Below are positions 33,157 to 45,755 of a stretch of DNA of 64,000 bases, piece after piece; positions within the stretch are counted from its first letter, which is position 1; each line of letters starts with the position of its first letter. The notes below the pieces were generated by a model. The model saw only the letters and a program-made list of their open reading frames with translations. It ran no database searches and was not told the origin of the DNA. The stretch lies in contig NZ_FCOB02000003.1 in assembly GCF_001545075.1 (NCBI RefSeq), positions 186,001-250,000 of the forward strand, written 5' to 3'. The translations under genes were made by a program, and so were the position numbers. Source of the DNA: Caballeronia ptereochthonis. GTDB lineage: Bacteria; Pseudomonadota; Gammaproteobacteria; Burkholderiales; Burkholderiaceae.

Positions 33157-35358
33157 TCAATGCGGCATGCCGGGCGCGATCAGATCGAGGAGATCGTCCA
33201 TGTTGAACGGCTTCGCGAGAATCGGCACGCCGAGATGCTTCGCGCGTTCCAGCTCGTCCGCGTAACCCGTCATCAGGACGAGCCGCTGCGACGGCAGCCG
33301 CTTCATGATCTGCTCGGCCAGATCGATGCCGTTCATGCGGCCGGGCATCTGCACGTCGGTGAGCACCAGATCGAAGCTGTAGCCCTCGCCCAATAGCGCA
33401 AACGCCGCGTCCGCGCTTTCTTCGTGATGCACCGCGCAGCCGAACACTTCGAGCACCGCCATCACGCCCGCCGCGACATCCACGTTGTCCTCGACGAGCA
33501 GTACCGACATGCCGCCCAACGGATGCGCTTCGTCGGTCGCGGCTGTCATGGTTCCGGTAGCGGGCACGAACGCCTGCGTCTTCACCTCGGCCTTCGGGAC
33601 GCTCGGCGCCGGTCCATGGTGACGCGGCAGATAGAGGCGAACCGTCGTACCCGAAGCCGGGACGCTCGTGATGCGCGCCGTGCCGCCCGCCTGCTCGCAA
33701 GCGGCGAGCACCTGGGCGAGACCGAGGCCCGTACCCGCGCCGCGCACCTTCGTCGTGAAGAGCGGTTCGAACGCGCGCCGCAACGTCTGTTCGCTCATGC
33801 CCTCGCCGTTGTCGGTGATCGAGATGAGCACGTATTCGCCATCGGGGATATCGGTTTCCGCGCCGCGCACGCGCGCGTTCTGGCAGCGGATCACGACGCG
33901 TCCGCCATGCGGCATCGCCTCGTTCGCGTTCAGGGCGACGTTCACGAGCGCGAGTTCCAGCTCGACGGGATCGGCCATCACGCTCCACAGATCCGGCGAC
34001 AGTTCCAGCGTCACCGAAACGGACGGATGCACCGACGTCCTCACGAGCTCGAGCACGCTTCGCAGCCATGCGGCGGGATCGATCAGATCCTGCTTGAGCG
34101 GCTGTTTGCGGGCGACGCTCATCAGACGGCGCGCGAGCGATTCGGCGCCGGCGGTCGCGCGCTCCACCGCGAGCACTTCGCTTTCGACGCCGTTGAAGTG
34201 CTTGCGCCGCGCGAGCTCCATGTTCGATGCGACCACCATCAGCAGATTATTGAAGTCGTGCGCGACGTTCGCGACGAGATTGCCGAGGGCGCCCATGCGC
34301 CGCAACTGGCGGCTCGACGCCTCGACGGAAAGGCGCGTCGCGACCTCGGCCTGCCAGTGTTCCCACGCGGCCTGCTCCGCATTCAGGCGGCGGATCGAGA
34401 ACGCGATCAGCAGCCACACGGCGATGCACGGCACCAGCGCGATCGCCGCGACGAGCGCGAGATTGTCGCGCCAGCGCGTTTGGATCGCGGAAACCGCATA
34501 GCCGGTCGCGACGTAGAGCGGATAGTCGCCCACGCGCCGGAAAGCGAGCAGCCGCTCGACATGATCGATGCTCGAGCTCATGCGTATGCGGCCGAAGAGC
34601 TCGTTGTTTCGAAACGCATCGATGAACGGCGTGTTCCTTGCAAGCTGCGCGCTTTCCGTACTCGCGGGATAGCGCGCGAGTATGCCGCCGTCGCGGCGAT
34701 AAAGCCCGATGACGACTGCGCGATCGCCCGCCACGAGTTCGCGATAGAAGTCGACGAAATAGCTGCGCTTCAACGCGATCGACACGACGCCGAGAAACTG
34801 CCCGTCACGGCCGATGCGGCCCATCGTGGTGGTGAAGACATCCGAGCGCGCGACCTTGCCGCGCAAGGGCAAGGAGAAGTAGGTGACGGGCGCGACGGCG
34901 CGCGCGGATTGAAAGTCGTCGCGCTCGGCGATCGACACGGACGGCGCGGGATAGTAGCGGCTGTTCGCGAGCAGGCTGCCGGTTTTGCCGAACACGGAGA
35001 TCGCTGCGATTTGCGCGAACGAGCCGTCCATGTCGTCGAGGGTGCGGTGCAGCGCGTCCTCGCCATTGCGGATGGTGGCGTCGTCGCGATCGCCGAGCAT
35101 TTCGACGATGCGCGTCTCCAGTTGCTGATTCAGATCGATGACCTTCAGCGCGTGCTCGTTCGCCACGCGCGTGAGACGCTCGGTGAGCTCCTGGGCGTCG
35201 GCGAAGCGGCGCTGCAGATCGTAGTAGCCGTAGATGCAAAGGCACGCGAGCGGAATCACGATCGACGCGGCCAGGACGAGCAGCAGCATCTTTCGCATCG
35301 AGGCGAAATTGCGGGCGGGCAGCGGCAGATCGAATGTCGCGGTCTCGGTGGAGTCCAC
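33157..35358 (-). CDS. Hybrid sensor histidine kinase with C-terminal receiver
   Basis: A 733-residue inner-membrane sensor. Transmembrane segments are at about residues 23-45 and 300-320, and a large extracytoplasmic sensor domain lies between them. The kinase has its phospho-histidine His367 in NLVANVAHDFNNLLMVV, an N-box LALVNVALNANEAMPHGGRV, and G-boxes DNGEGM and GTGLGLAQVLA. A receiver domain near residues 620-733 carries Asp668 in LVLTDVQMPGRMNG. No response regulator or output gene is adjacent, so targets are unknown. Confidence 0.92.
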   Translation of the reverse strand: MDSTETATFDLPLPARNFASMRKMLLLVLAASIVIPLACLCIYGYYDLQRRFADAQELTERLTRVANEHALKVIDLNQQLETRIVEMLGDRDDATIRNGEDALHRTLDDMDGSFAQIAAISVFGKTGSLLANSRYYPAPSVSIAERDDFQSARAVAPVTYFSLPLRGKVARSDVFTTTMGRIGRDGQFLGVVSIALKRSYFVDFYRELVAGDRAVVIGLYRRDGGILARYPASTESAQLARNTPFIDAFRNNELFGRIRMSSSIDHVERLLAFRRVGDYPLYVATGYAVSAIQTRWRDNLALVAAIALVPCIAVWLLIAFSIRRLNAEQAAWEHWQAEVATRLSVEASSRQLRRMGALGNLVANVAHDFNNLLMVVASNMELARRKHFNGVESEVLAVERATAGAESLARRLMSVARKQPLKQDLIDPAAWLRSVLELVRTSVHPSVSVTLELSPDLWSVMADPVELELALVNVALNANEAMPHGGRVVIRCQNARVRGAETDIPDGEYVLISITDNGEGMSEQTLRRAFEPLFTTKVRGAGTGLGLAQVLAACEQAGGTARITSVPASGTTVRLYLPRHHGPAPSVPKAEVKTQAFVPATGTMTAATDEAHPLGGMSVLLVEDNVDVAAGVMAVLEVFGCAVHHEESADAAFALLGEGYSFDLVLTDVQMPGRMNGIDLAEQIMKRLPSQRLVLMTGYADELERAKHLGVPILAKPFNMDDLLDLIAPGMPH

Positions 35359-35598
35359 GCGTTGCGCCTCCGGGGATGTCGACCGGTATATCGTAACCGG
35401 CGCACGCTCGTTGGAGCCTTGATGTACGCCGGGCCGGGCCGGGCATTCTCGGTCAATGCGGCAGGCGCGTCAATCGGGGGCCGGCTTTGCAAGCGGCTTC
35501 AGCGAAGTGTGTGCCTGGGGCGGGAGGTTTTTTTTGGGGGAGTTTGCCTGGGGTTTCGTGGAAAGAACAAGCGCACCACCCCCGAACCCCAACCCCTT

Positions 35599-36801
35599 TC
35601 ACCCCGCCATCTCCCTCTCCGGCGTAGCTGAAATCCGATGAATCGCGAGATCCGCCCCATTGAATTCCTCCTCGCGATCGAGCCGCAATCCTACCGTCAT
35701 CTTGATCGCGCCATACACCGCCGCGCCGCCGGCAAGCGCCAGCACCACCGCACCGAAGGTGCCAAGCACCTGCGACCAGATCGACACGCCCCCGATCCCG
35801 CCGAGCACCTTCTGCCCGAAAATGCCCGCCGCAATGCCGCCCCATGCGCCGCACAGGCCATGCAACGGCCACACGCCGAGCACATCGTCGATGCGCCAGC
35901 GGTTCTGCACGCACGTGAACATCTGCACGAAAAGCACACCCGCCACCGCGCCGACGATCAACGCGCCAAGCGGATGCATCAGGTCCGAGCCCGCGCACAC
36001 CGCAACGAGCCCCGCAAGCGGCCCGTTATACGTGAAGCCCGGATCGTTGCGTCCCGCGAACCACGCGGCAAGCGTGCCGCCGACCATCGCCATCAGCGAG
36101 TTCACGGCGACGAGGCCGCTGATCTTGTCGATCGTCTGCGCACTCATCACGTTGAAGCCGAACCAGCCCACCGCCAGCACCCACGCGCCCAGCGCGAGAA
36201 ACGGAATGCTCGAAGGCGGATGCGCCGCGATACGCCCATCCTTGTGGTAGCGCCCATGGCGCGGCCCGAGAAGCAGCACCGCAGGCAGCGCAACCCAGCC
36301 GCCGAACGCATGCACCACCACCGAACCCGCGAAGTCATGGAACGGCGCGCCGAACGCCTGCGCAAGCCACGCCTGAATGCCGAAGCGCTCGTTCCACGCG
36401 ATGCCTTCGAGCAGCGGATAGATGAACCCGACGATCACGCAAGTCGCGAAGAGCTGCGGATTGAACTTCGACCGCTCTGCGATGCCGCCCGACACGATGG
36501 CCGGAATCGCCGCCGCGAACGTCAGCAGGAAAAAGAAGCGCACGAGCGCATAGCCGTTGTGCTCGGCCAGAATGTCGGCGCTGTGCATGAACTCCACGCC
36601 GTACGCAATGTTGTAGCCGATGAAGAAGTACGCGAGCGTCGACACCGCGAAGTCCACCAGGATCTTCACGAGCGCGTTCACCTGATTCTCGCGGCGCACG
36701 GTGCCGAGTTCGAGAAACGCAAAACCCGCATGCATCGCGAGCACCATTGCGGCGCCCAGCAGCAGAAAAAGAGTATCGGTTCCGGATTGGAGTGCCTGCA
36801 T
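35599..36801 (-). CDS. amt: Ammonium transporter (Amt family)
   Basis: A 400-residue membrane protein with about eleven hydrophobic segments. Family signatures include VLAMHAGFAFLELGTVRREN and FNVMSAQTIDKISGLVAVNS. HDFAGSVVVHAFGGWVALPA carries the first pore histidine and GVWPLHGLCGAWGGIAAGIF the second. It should conduct ammonium or ammonia into the cell. No glnK gene accompanies it, unusual for amtB-type operons. The ATG at 36801 fits the family start, but no clear ribosome site is seen and the frame is open to 36852. Confidence 0.9.
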   Translation of the reverse strand: MQALQSGTDTLFLLLGAAMVLAMHAGFAFLELGTVRRENQVNALVKILVDFAVSTLAYFFIGYNIAYGVEFMHSADILAEHNGYALVRFFFLLTFAAAIPAIVSGGIAERSKFNPQLFATCVIVGFIYPLLEGIAWNERFGIQAWLAQAFGAPFHDFAGSVVVHAFGGWVALPAVLLLGPRHGRYHKDGRIAAHPPSSIPFLALGAWVLAVGWFGFNVMSAQTIDKISGLVAVNSLMAMVGGTLAAWFAGRNDPGFTYNGPLAGLVAVCAGSDLMHPLGALIVGAVAGVLFVQMFTCVQNRWRIDDVLGVWPLHGLCGAWGGIAAGIFGQKVLGGIGGVSIWSQVLGTFGAVVLALAGGAAVYGAIKMTVGLRLDREEEFNGADLAIHRISATPEREMAG

Positions 36802-37121
36802 GTTCGAGCGGTCGAGTCTGAAAAGGCGCTCGTTTTGCAAGTTCCGGGCCAAGTTGGCGCAACGGGCATCGAAACGGTGCGAACGTCAGGCGACGCGCGG
36901 CAGAGCGTGGTGCAACGTGCTCCGGAATCGGTCAACGCGCTTCGTTCGATTCTGGTGCAATGCCCCGTAGTGTTGCATCTCATGCACCGTTTTCGAGCTA
37001 TTTATTTCGTTACGAAGGCAAATTGAAGGCTATCAGCAAGCCCGCGGCATGCCCGATCGCGGTGCACTTGCACGCCGCGCGGCGAGTATCCTGAAGGCAG
37101 TCGTGCAAGAAGGAGCGATCG
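36802..37121. other. Intergenic region between divergent amt and enoyl-CoA hydratase genes
   Basis: These 320 bases hold the two promoters. I see no small gene, repeat or clear hairpin. An AAGGAG site at about 37107-37113 belongs to the hydratase. Confidence 0.4.
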
Positions 37122-37925
37122 ATGTCCCCTGACGTCGTGTATCTCGGCGATTACGTGCGCATGGAACCGCTTGCGCACGATCCGCGCGTCGTCACGGTCG
37201 TGCTCGATCGGCCCGGGCGCCGCAATGCGGTGGATCGCAATATCGCCGATGCCCTGCGCGAAGCGTTCGAGCGTTTCGACGCAAACGATGCGCTGTCGGT
37301 CGCGGTGCTCTGGGGTGCGGGCGGCACGTTCTGCGCGGGCGCGGATCTGAGCGCGCTCAACGACGACGCGCGTCGCAACGAAATCCATCCCGACGGCAGC
37401 GGCCCCGGTCCAATGGGGCCGACACGCCTCACGCTCGGCAAACCCGTGATCGCAGCAATCGCGGGACACGCGGTAGCCGGCGGACTCGAACTCGCGGCGT
37501 GGTGCGATCTGCGCGTGATCGAGGAAAACGCCGTGCTGGGCGTGTTCTGCAGGCGCGTCGGCGTACCGCTCATCGACGGCGGCACGATACGGCTGCCGCG
37601 TCTCATAGGCATGTCGCGTGCGCTGGATCTGATACTCACCGGGCGCGCCGTCGATGCGCGCGAGGCGCTCGCAATCGGCCTCGCCAATCGCATCGCGCCG
37701 CCAGGCCGAGCGCGCGCCGTGGCCGAGACGCTCGCCTGCGAGCTGGCCGCGCTGCCGCAAGCCGCGTTGCGCGCGGATCTGCGTTCGGTGCACGACAACG
37801 CATTCGACGGCGATATCGCCCACGCGCTTCGGCGCGAAGGCGCAAACGGCCATGACGCGGTATTCGACGAAGGTCTCGACGGCGCCGCGCGCTTCGTGTC
37901 GCGCGACTCACGCGCCGGAGGCTGA
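37122..37925 (+). CDS. Enoyl-CoA hydratase/isomerase family protein
   Basis: A 267-residue crotonase-fold protein. The first oxyanion-hole segment is GGTFCAGADLSALNDD (about residues 67-82), the second is AGHAVAGGLELAAWCDLRV (about 112-130), and the substrate acyl-CoA end motif VPLIDGGTIRLPRLIGMSRA follows. The usual second catalytic Glu position is not evident, so hydratase, isomerase or another crotonase reaction is possible. A phosphoribosyltransferase gene follows after 13 bases. Confidence 0.85.
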   Translation: MSPDVVYLGDYVRMEPLAHDPRVVTVVLDRPGRRNAVDRNIADALREAFERFDANDALSVAVLWGAGGTFCAGADLSALNDDARRNEIHPDGSGPGPMGPTRLTLGKPVIAAIAGHAVAGGLELAAWCDLRVIEENAVLGVFCRRVGVPLIDGGTIRLPRLIGMSRALDLILTGRAVDAREALAIGLANRIAPPGRARAVAETLACELAALPQAALRADLRSVHDNAFDGDIAHALRREGANGHDAVFDEGLDGAARFVSRDSRAGG

Positions 37926-37938
37926 AAGGAAACGGAGC

Positions 37939-38585
37939 ATGAACTCTACGTTCGAAAACCGAAGGGAAGCGGGACGAGAGCTCGCGCGGCATCTCCACGA
38001 GTATGCGGACCGCGACGACGTCATCGTGCTCGCGCTGCCGCGCGGCGGCGTGCCGGTCGCGTTCGAAGTGGCCCGCGCGCTCGGGGCGCCGCTCGATGTG
38101 CTCGTCGTGCGCAAGCTCGGCGTGCCCGTGCAGCCGGAACTGGCGATGGGCGCGATCGCATCGGGCGGCGCATTCTTTCTCGACGAGCGCATCGTCGACT
38201 ATGCGGGCGTCGCGAAAGACGAGCTCGAGCGCGTGATCGCACGCGAGCGCGCCGAACTCGAACGGCGAGAGAAGCTGTATCGCGGCTCACGGCCGCCGCT
38301 CGACGTGAACGGGCGCGTGGCGATCGTCGTCGACGACGGCATGGCGACCGGCGCGACCATGAAAGCCGCGGCCATGTCGCTGCGTCACGCGCATCCGGCG
38401 AAGATCGTGGCCGCGCTGCCGGTGGCGCCGCTCGATTCCGAAGCGCGCGTCGAAGACGTCGTCGACGAATTCGTCTGCGTGATGCGCCCGCATCGCTACT
38501 TCGGCGTCGGCCAGTTCTATCTCGACTTCGATCAGACCAGCGACGACGAAGTGCGCGAGCTGCTCGACACAGCGCGCAGGAATGC

Positions 38586-38589
<4 letters not shown>
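37939..38589 (+). CDS. Phosphoribosyltransferase-family protein
   Basis: A 216-residue type I PRTase-fold protein. The PRPP-binding motif is VAIVVDDGMATGATMKAAAM (about residues 129-148), and VLALPRGGVPVAFEVARALG lies near the N-terminus. Relatives are often annotated only as phosphoribosyltransferases or linked to erythromycin-esterase-like genes. The nucleobase or other substrate is unknown. Its TAG stop shares the four bases CTAG (38586-38589) with the TAG stop of the convergent aceE-like gene. Confidence 0.85.
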
Positions 38590-41300
<2,711 letters not shown>

Positions 41301-41440
41301 GGCGCGACTCCGTTCTGGCTTATGGGATGTGTTCAAGCATATCCACGGATGCGCAGAATGTGCGTCTCATTTGGCTCTTTTCGCGCTTTGCGATAGTGTA
41401 TTTATTCTTTGAAAATGCCCCAATCCGGAATCTTTCGACT

Positions 41441-41971
41441 ATGACGGCAAACGCCAAGCAGCGCCTCGACCGCACCGACATCGGCATCCTCAACCAGTTG
41501 CAGCAAAACGCGCGCATTACCAACTCGGAGCTCGCGCGCGCCGTGAATCTCTCTCCGACGCCCTGCTTCAATCGCGTGCGGGCCCTGGAAAAAGCCGGAC
41601 TTTTCAAGCAGCACGTCACCTTGCTCAATCCGGAAGCGCTCGGCTTGAGCATCAACGTCTTCATTCAGGTCAGTCTGGAAAAGCAGATCAAGGATGCGCT
41701 CGCGCGTTTCGAGCAGGCGATCAGCGAGCGCCCCGAAGTGATGGAGTGTTATCTGATGACGGGAGACGCCGACTATCTGTTGCGCGTCGTGCTGCCCGAT
41801 GTGGCCGCGCTCGAGCGCTTCATCCTGGAACGGCTCACGACCCTGCCCGGCGTCTCCAACATCCGCTCGAGCTTCGCGTTGAAGCAGGTGCGCTACAAGA
41901 CCGCGCTGCCCTTGCCCGCATCCGGCCTCACCCTGCCCGACCCGAACGCCGACGGGGCCGAATGGACATGA
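41441..41971 (+). CDS. Lrp/AsnC family transcriptional regulator
   Basis: A 176-residue regulator with a helix-turn-helix ([20 protein letters not shown], then [20 protein letters not shown]) and a RAM ligand domain containing [20 protein letters not shown]. It is divergent from the E1-like gene with a 140-base gap holding an imperfect dyad (about 41350-41368), so that gene is the likely target. Ligand is probably an amino acid. Confidence 0.9.
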   Translation: MTANAKQRLDRTDIGILNQLQQNARITNSELARAVNLSPTPCFNRVRALEKAGLFKQHVTLLNPEALGLSINVFIQVSLEKQIKDALARFEQAISERPEVMECYLMTGDADYLLRVVLPDVAALERFILERLTTLPGVSNIRSSFALKQVRYKTALPLPASGLTLPDPNADGAEWT

Positions 41972-42130
41972 TCGTTTCGCCAATGCGGTCGACCCTTCCG
42001 GTCAAGTCAAACATGGGTGTAAATCTTGCGATGATGCGCCGCGTCGCCTATAACTCGTGTGGCCCCATGCGGCATGTTTTCCCGGCTTAACGTGTTCCTT
42101 TGAGCGAAGTGCCACGCGAGCGAGAAAGAC

Positions 42131-42943
42131 ATGAACCTCGATACCGTACGTGTTTTCATCATGACCCGCGGCGTCGACTTCGCGATCATGGTGATCGGCG
42201 CGATCGCGTTATGGATCATCGGGCGCTGGCTCATCAATCTCGTCACCGGCGCGATGCGCAGGCTCCTTGCGCGCAACGGCCGCGTCGATCCGACGCTTGC
42301 GCACTATCTCGGCTCGATCGTCGGCGTCATTCTCAATCTGCTGCTCGTCCTCGCGATTCTGCAGATCTTTGGCGTTCAGACCACATCCTTCGCCGCGCTG
42401 CTCGCCGGTCTCGGTCTCGCCATCGGCACCGCGTGGGGCGGGCTGCTCGCGCATTTCGCGGCCGGCGTGTTCATGCAGGTGCTGCGCCCCTTCAAGGTGG
42501 GCGACTTCGTGACGGCGGGCGGGGTAACCGGCACGGTCACCGAAGTGGGCCTCTTCGGCACGACCATCACGACGCCCGACAACGTCGCGGCCATCATCGG
42601 CAACAACAAGATCTTCTCCGACACCATCTGGAACTTCAGCATGCTGCCGCATCGGCGCGTCGAGCTGACGGCGAAGATCGCGAACGGCGTCGATCCGCTC
42701 GACGCCATCGCGCGGCTGAAGGATGCCGTCGCGAAGATACCGAACGTCGCGACGAGCCCGCCGCCGGATGTCGAAGTGCTGTCATTCACGCCCGAAGGGC
42801 CGCTTCTGTGCGTGCGGCCTTACACCAATACCAACGATTACTGGCAGGTCTACTTCGACACCAACCGCGCGATCATCGAAACCTTCAAGGAAGCCGGCTA
42901 TCCGACGCCGGAAACGCCGGTCGTGCGCCGCGTGGCAGCCTGA
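42131..42943 (+). CDS. Small-conductance mechanosensitive channel (MscS family)
   Basis: A 270-residue inner-membrane channel. Three hydrophobic segments precede the pore helix region TSFAALLAGLGLAIGTAWGG and the MscS signature FAAGVFMQVLRPFKVGDFVT, with TVTEVGLFGTTITTPDNVAA then in the beta domain. It releases solutes on hypo-osmotic shock. This complements compatible-solute uptake elsewhere in the window, but no link is shown. Confidence 0.92.
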   Translation: MNLDTVRVFIMTRGVDFAIMVIGAIALWIIGRWLINLVTGAMRRLLARNGRVDPTLAHYLGSIVGVILNLLLVLAILQIFGVQTTSFAALLAGLGLAIGTAWGGLLAHFAAGVFMQVLRPFKVGDFVTAGGVTGTVTEVGLFGTTITTPDNVAAIIGNNKIFSDTIWNFSMLPHRRVELTAKIANGVDPLDAIARLKDAVAKIPNVATSPPPDVEVLSFTPEGPLLCVRPYTNTNDYWQVYFDTNRAIIETFKEAGYPTPETPVVRRVAA

Positions 42944-43025
42944 CGTCCCTGCACGATCGCTGAACTAGAATGGGTGAAGCCGGCGCGTCTCGCGCCGGAT
43001 CAACGGTCGCGCTCGGGAGGATGCC

Positions 43026-43190
43026 ATGCCGACTTATCAGTACCGTTGCCAGGATTGCGGCGAGACTTTCGAGCATGCGGAGCACATCGCCGAGCATGCG
43101 ACGGCGCAGCTCAAATGCCCCAAATGCGGCAGCGAAAAGGTTGCGCACGCACCGGCGCCGTTCGTCGCGAAGACATCGAAGAAGAGCTGA
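43026..43190 (+). CDS. FmdB-type zinc ribbon protein
   Basis: A 54-residue protein with two CXXC knuckles, YRCQDCGETFE and LKCPKCGSEKV, matching the FmdB/CxxC_CXXC regulatory family. It presumably binds one zinc ion. The C-terminus is lysine rich. GGGAGG precedes an ATG at 43026. An ATG at 43021 is out of frame. It is too short for many ORF finders. Function unknown. Confidence 0.85.
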   Translation: MPTYQYRCQDCGETFEHAEHIAEHATAQLKCPKCGSEKVAHAPAPFVAKTSKKS

Positions 43191-43205
43191 TCGCCCGCGC
43201 GCGGC

Positions 43206-44177
43206 TCAGGCCGCGCGAAACCTGACCTCGTGCGGTGGCAGGCCGCCCAGGCGCGACGCGATGTGGTCGATGAACGCGCGCAGGCGCGGTGCTTCGTGAC
43301 GGCTCGGCGGCCACAGGATCTGGAACGTTCCTTCCGTTCTCGTATGCGCGCCGAGCACCGCGCGCAGCAGGCCGCCTTCCATCGCGCTCTTCGCGACGAA
43401 ATCCGGCACGCACGCGAGGCCCAGGCCGGAGATGCACGCAGCGAGCACCGCTTCCATGTCGTTGAACGTGAGCGCCGCGTGCGGATCGATGGCGAAGGTG
43501 TGATCGTCGCGCGCAAAGCGCCAGGGCTCGGGACGGCCGCTCACCGGGGAACGGAAGCGGATGCACGCGTGACCTTCGAGATCCTCGGGCGTCGCGGGTT
43601 CGCCATGTCCTGCGAAGTACGCGGGCGAACCCACCACGACCGGCCCGTATTGCGCGAGCGGGCGGGCGAGCAATTGCGAATCGGCGAGGCGTCCCGTGCG
43701 GATCACGGCGTCGTAGCCTTCCTGCGTGACGTCGACGAGGCGGTCGCTGAAATCGATATCCAGTTCGATGTCGGGATAGCGCCGCCTGAACTCCGGAACG
43801 AGCGGCAACAGCAGACGGCTGCCGAGCGACGGCGCGCTGATGCGCAATCGGCCGCGCGGCGACGATGTCGAATGGAACAAGTCGTTTTCCGCGTCTTCCA
43901 GATCAGCGAGCATGCGCTTGCAACGGGCAAAGAAGCGCGCGCCTTCGTGCGTGAGGCCGATTCTGCGCGTCGTGCGGTTGAGCAGCTGCACGCCGAGCTT
44001 CGCTTCGAGCCGCATCACGCTCTTGCCCACCGCCGACGCCGACAGCCCGAGCGAGCGCCCCGCCGCCACGAAACTGCCCGTCTCCGCCGCGCGCACGAAC
44101 GCGACCATGCCGGAGAGGCTTTCGGTAGTTGGGGATCCATGCGCTACATGCGGCGGCTGGGAGGGAGCGGTCGTCAT
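43206..44177 (-). CDS. LysR family transcriptional regulator
   Basis: A 323-residue regulator. The helix-turn-helix is in FVRAAETGSFVAAGRSLGLS then ASAVGKSVMRLEAKLGVQLL, and the substrate-binding domain follows (LRISAPSLGSRLLLPLVPEF). Such paralogues often control divergent or nearby genes, but none is divergent here. The start is uncertain between ATGs at 44177 and 44186, and neither has a strong ribosome site. Confidence 0.88.
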   Translation of the reverse strand: MTTAPSQPPHVAHGSPTTESLSGMVAFVRAAETGSFVAAGRSLGLSASAVGKSVMRLEAKLGVQLLNRTTRRIGLTHEGARFFARCKRMLADLEDAENDLFHSTSSPRGRLRISAPSLGSRLLLPLVPEFRRRYPDIELDIDFSDRLVDVTQEGYDAVIRTGRLADSQLLARPLAQYGPVVVGSPAYFAGHGEPATPEDLEGHACIRFRSPVSGRPEPWRFARDDHTFAIDPHAALTFNDMEAVLAACISGLGLACVPDFVAKSAMEGGLLRAVLGAHTRTEGTFQILWPPSRHEAPRLRAFIDHIASRLGGLPPHEVRFRAA

Positions 44178-44278
44178 AGGCGTCATCCGGCGAGAACGGG
44201 AGGCGCGAGGGAATGCGCCCGTCTTCTGCATGAACGTCCGGGCAGCGGTTTTATTCCCGATCGTCATGCAGCAAGCGG

Positions 44279-44962
44279 TTACCAGACGAACGGCACGAGG
44301 CGGTAACGCACGCGTTGCGCGTATTCGGCATAGCCTTCCAGGTGCGCGATGAGCTCGCGCTCTTCCATCTCCGTGCGCCAGACGAGCCCTGCGAGCAGCA
44401 GCGCCGAAGCGGCGAGCCCCCACCACGAGCCGAGCACGAGCGCGCTCGCGGGGATCATGATGCCGGCGGCGGCATAGAGCGGATGACGCACGACCGCATA
44501 CGGCCCGCTCGATACGACGTGATGCCCGCGCTCCTTCTGTATCTTCACGACGGGCGCGAGAAACGTGTTCTCGAGAAACACGCGCGCGACCAGCCAGAAC
44601 GACACGGCGACGAGCGCGGAGCCGACCGATGCGAGCCAGAGCGGCATGACGGACCAGCGGAAGCGTACGGCGTCGAGGCCCATCAGCGCGAGCCACGCGC
44701 ACCAGAGCACGCCCATCACGACGAGGAAGACCTTGTCCCAGAACGGCTGATCCGGCTGCATCGGCGAGCGCATGCGTTCGGCGAGCAGCGCGGGATCGCG
44801 TCGGGCGATGAGCACGGTGACCGCGCCGCCGCCGCCGAACATCAGGATCATCCACGCCCAGCCCGCGCCCCATTCCAGCGTGCCGGCCGAGCCGAACAGC
44901 AGCGCGACGAACACGACGGCTTCGACGATGATTGCGATTGCAACTTTCGACGTGACCGACAT
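44279..44962 (-). CDS. Isoprenylcysteine carboxyl methyltransferase-like membrane protein
   Basis: A 227-residue polytopic protein with about five membrane segments. The ICMT/PEMT-type cofactor region is GHHVVSSGPYAVVRHPLYAA then AGIMIPASALVLGS, ending with EMEERELIAHLEGYAEYAQR. It is expected to be a SAM-dependent methyltransferase of the inner membrane. The substrate in bacteria is unknown. It lies 16 bases downstream of parA. Confidence 0.85.
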   Translation of the reverse strand: MSVTSKVAIAIIVEAVVFVALLFGSAGTLEWGAGWAWMILMFGGGGAVTVLIARRDPALLAERMRSPMQPDQPFWDKVFLVVMGVLWCAWLALMGLDAVRFRWSVMPLWLASVGSALVAVSFWLVARVFLENTFLAPVVKIQKERGHHVVSSGPYAVVRHPLYAAAGIMIPASALVLGSWWGLAASALLLAGLVWRTEMEERELIAHLEGYAEYAQRVRYRLVPFVW

Positions 44963-44978
44963 GGCGGGACGTGGCGCG

Positions 44979-45755
44979 TCAGCCGTTCAGTTCCTCGTGC
45001 AGCGCCAGATACTCCTGCGCGAGCTTGTGACGCGGTTCGAGGTAGATGATCGGGCGGGCGTGCTGATGGCTCTCGCGGATTTTGACGGAGAGTGACAGAT
45101 GCGAGTTGAGCACGGGCAGATCCTCGCCGCGCAGTTCATCGACGAGTTGCTGCGGCAGGCTCGCGCGCGGCTGAAACTGGTTGATGACGATGCCCTCGAC
45201 GCTCAGATCGGGATTGTGATCGTGGCGGATTTCCTGGACGTTATCGAGCACGGAATAGAGGGCGCGGCGCGAGAAGTCGTCGCAATCGAAGGGGATGAGG
45301 CAGCGCTCGACTGCGATCAGCGCGGAGCGCGTGAAGAAGTTGAGCGCGGGTGGCGTGTCGATATAGACGGCGTCGTAGTTGTCCAGGTTTTTCAGCGCGT
45401 CGCGCAGCTTGTAGATCTTGTAGCGCGATTCGAGCTTGCTTTGCAGCGCCTCCAGATTCGGATGCGACGGCACGATGTCGAGATTTTCGAACGGCGTCGA
45501 ATGAATGAAGGTCTCGAACGCGGGCTCGCGAAAGCTGTAGCTCAGTGCGGATTCGAAGAAACTCGCGAGATTCGGCTGCGCATCGCGGGCTTTGGCGCCG
45601 AGCAGATACTGGCTCGCGTTGCCTTGCGGATCGAGGTCGATGACGAGCGTGCGCAGGCCGCGGGAGGCGCTGATCGCGGCAAGATTGCAGACGATGGTGG
45701 ACTTGCCCACGCCACCTTTTTGATTGAAGACCACTCGGCGCATCGGCTTATTCAT
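44979..45755 (-). CDS. ParA/Soj family ATPase without ParB partner
   Basis: A 258-residue deviant Walker ATPase. Walker A is FNQKGGVGKSTIVCNLAAIS, followed by LVIDLDPQGNASQYLLGAKA and AVYIDTPPALNFFTRSALIA. It would position a cargo or sequence rather than segregate this chromosome alone, since no parB-like gene follows. The next gene, an ICMT-like methyltransferase, is 16 bases away. Confidence 0.9.
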   Translation of the reverse strand: MNKPMRRVVFNQKGGVGKSTIVCNLAAISASRGLRTLVIDLDPQGNASQYLLGAKARDAQPNLASFFESALSYSFREPAFETFIHSTPFENLDIVPSHPNLEALQSKLESRYKIYKLRDALKNLDNYDAVYIDTPPALNFFTRSALIAVERCLIPFDCDDFSRRALYSVLDNVQEIRHDHNPDLSVEGIVINQFQPRASLPQQLVDELRGEDLPVLNSHLSLSVKIRESHQHARPIIYLEPRHKLAQEYLALHEELNG

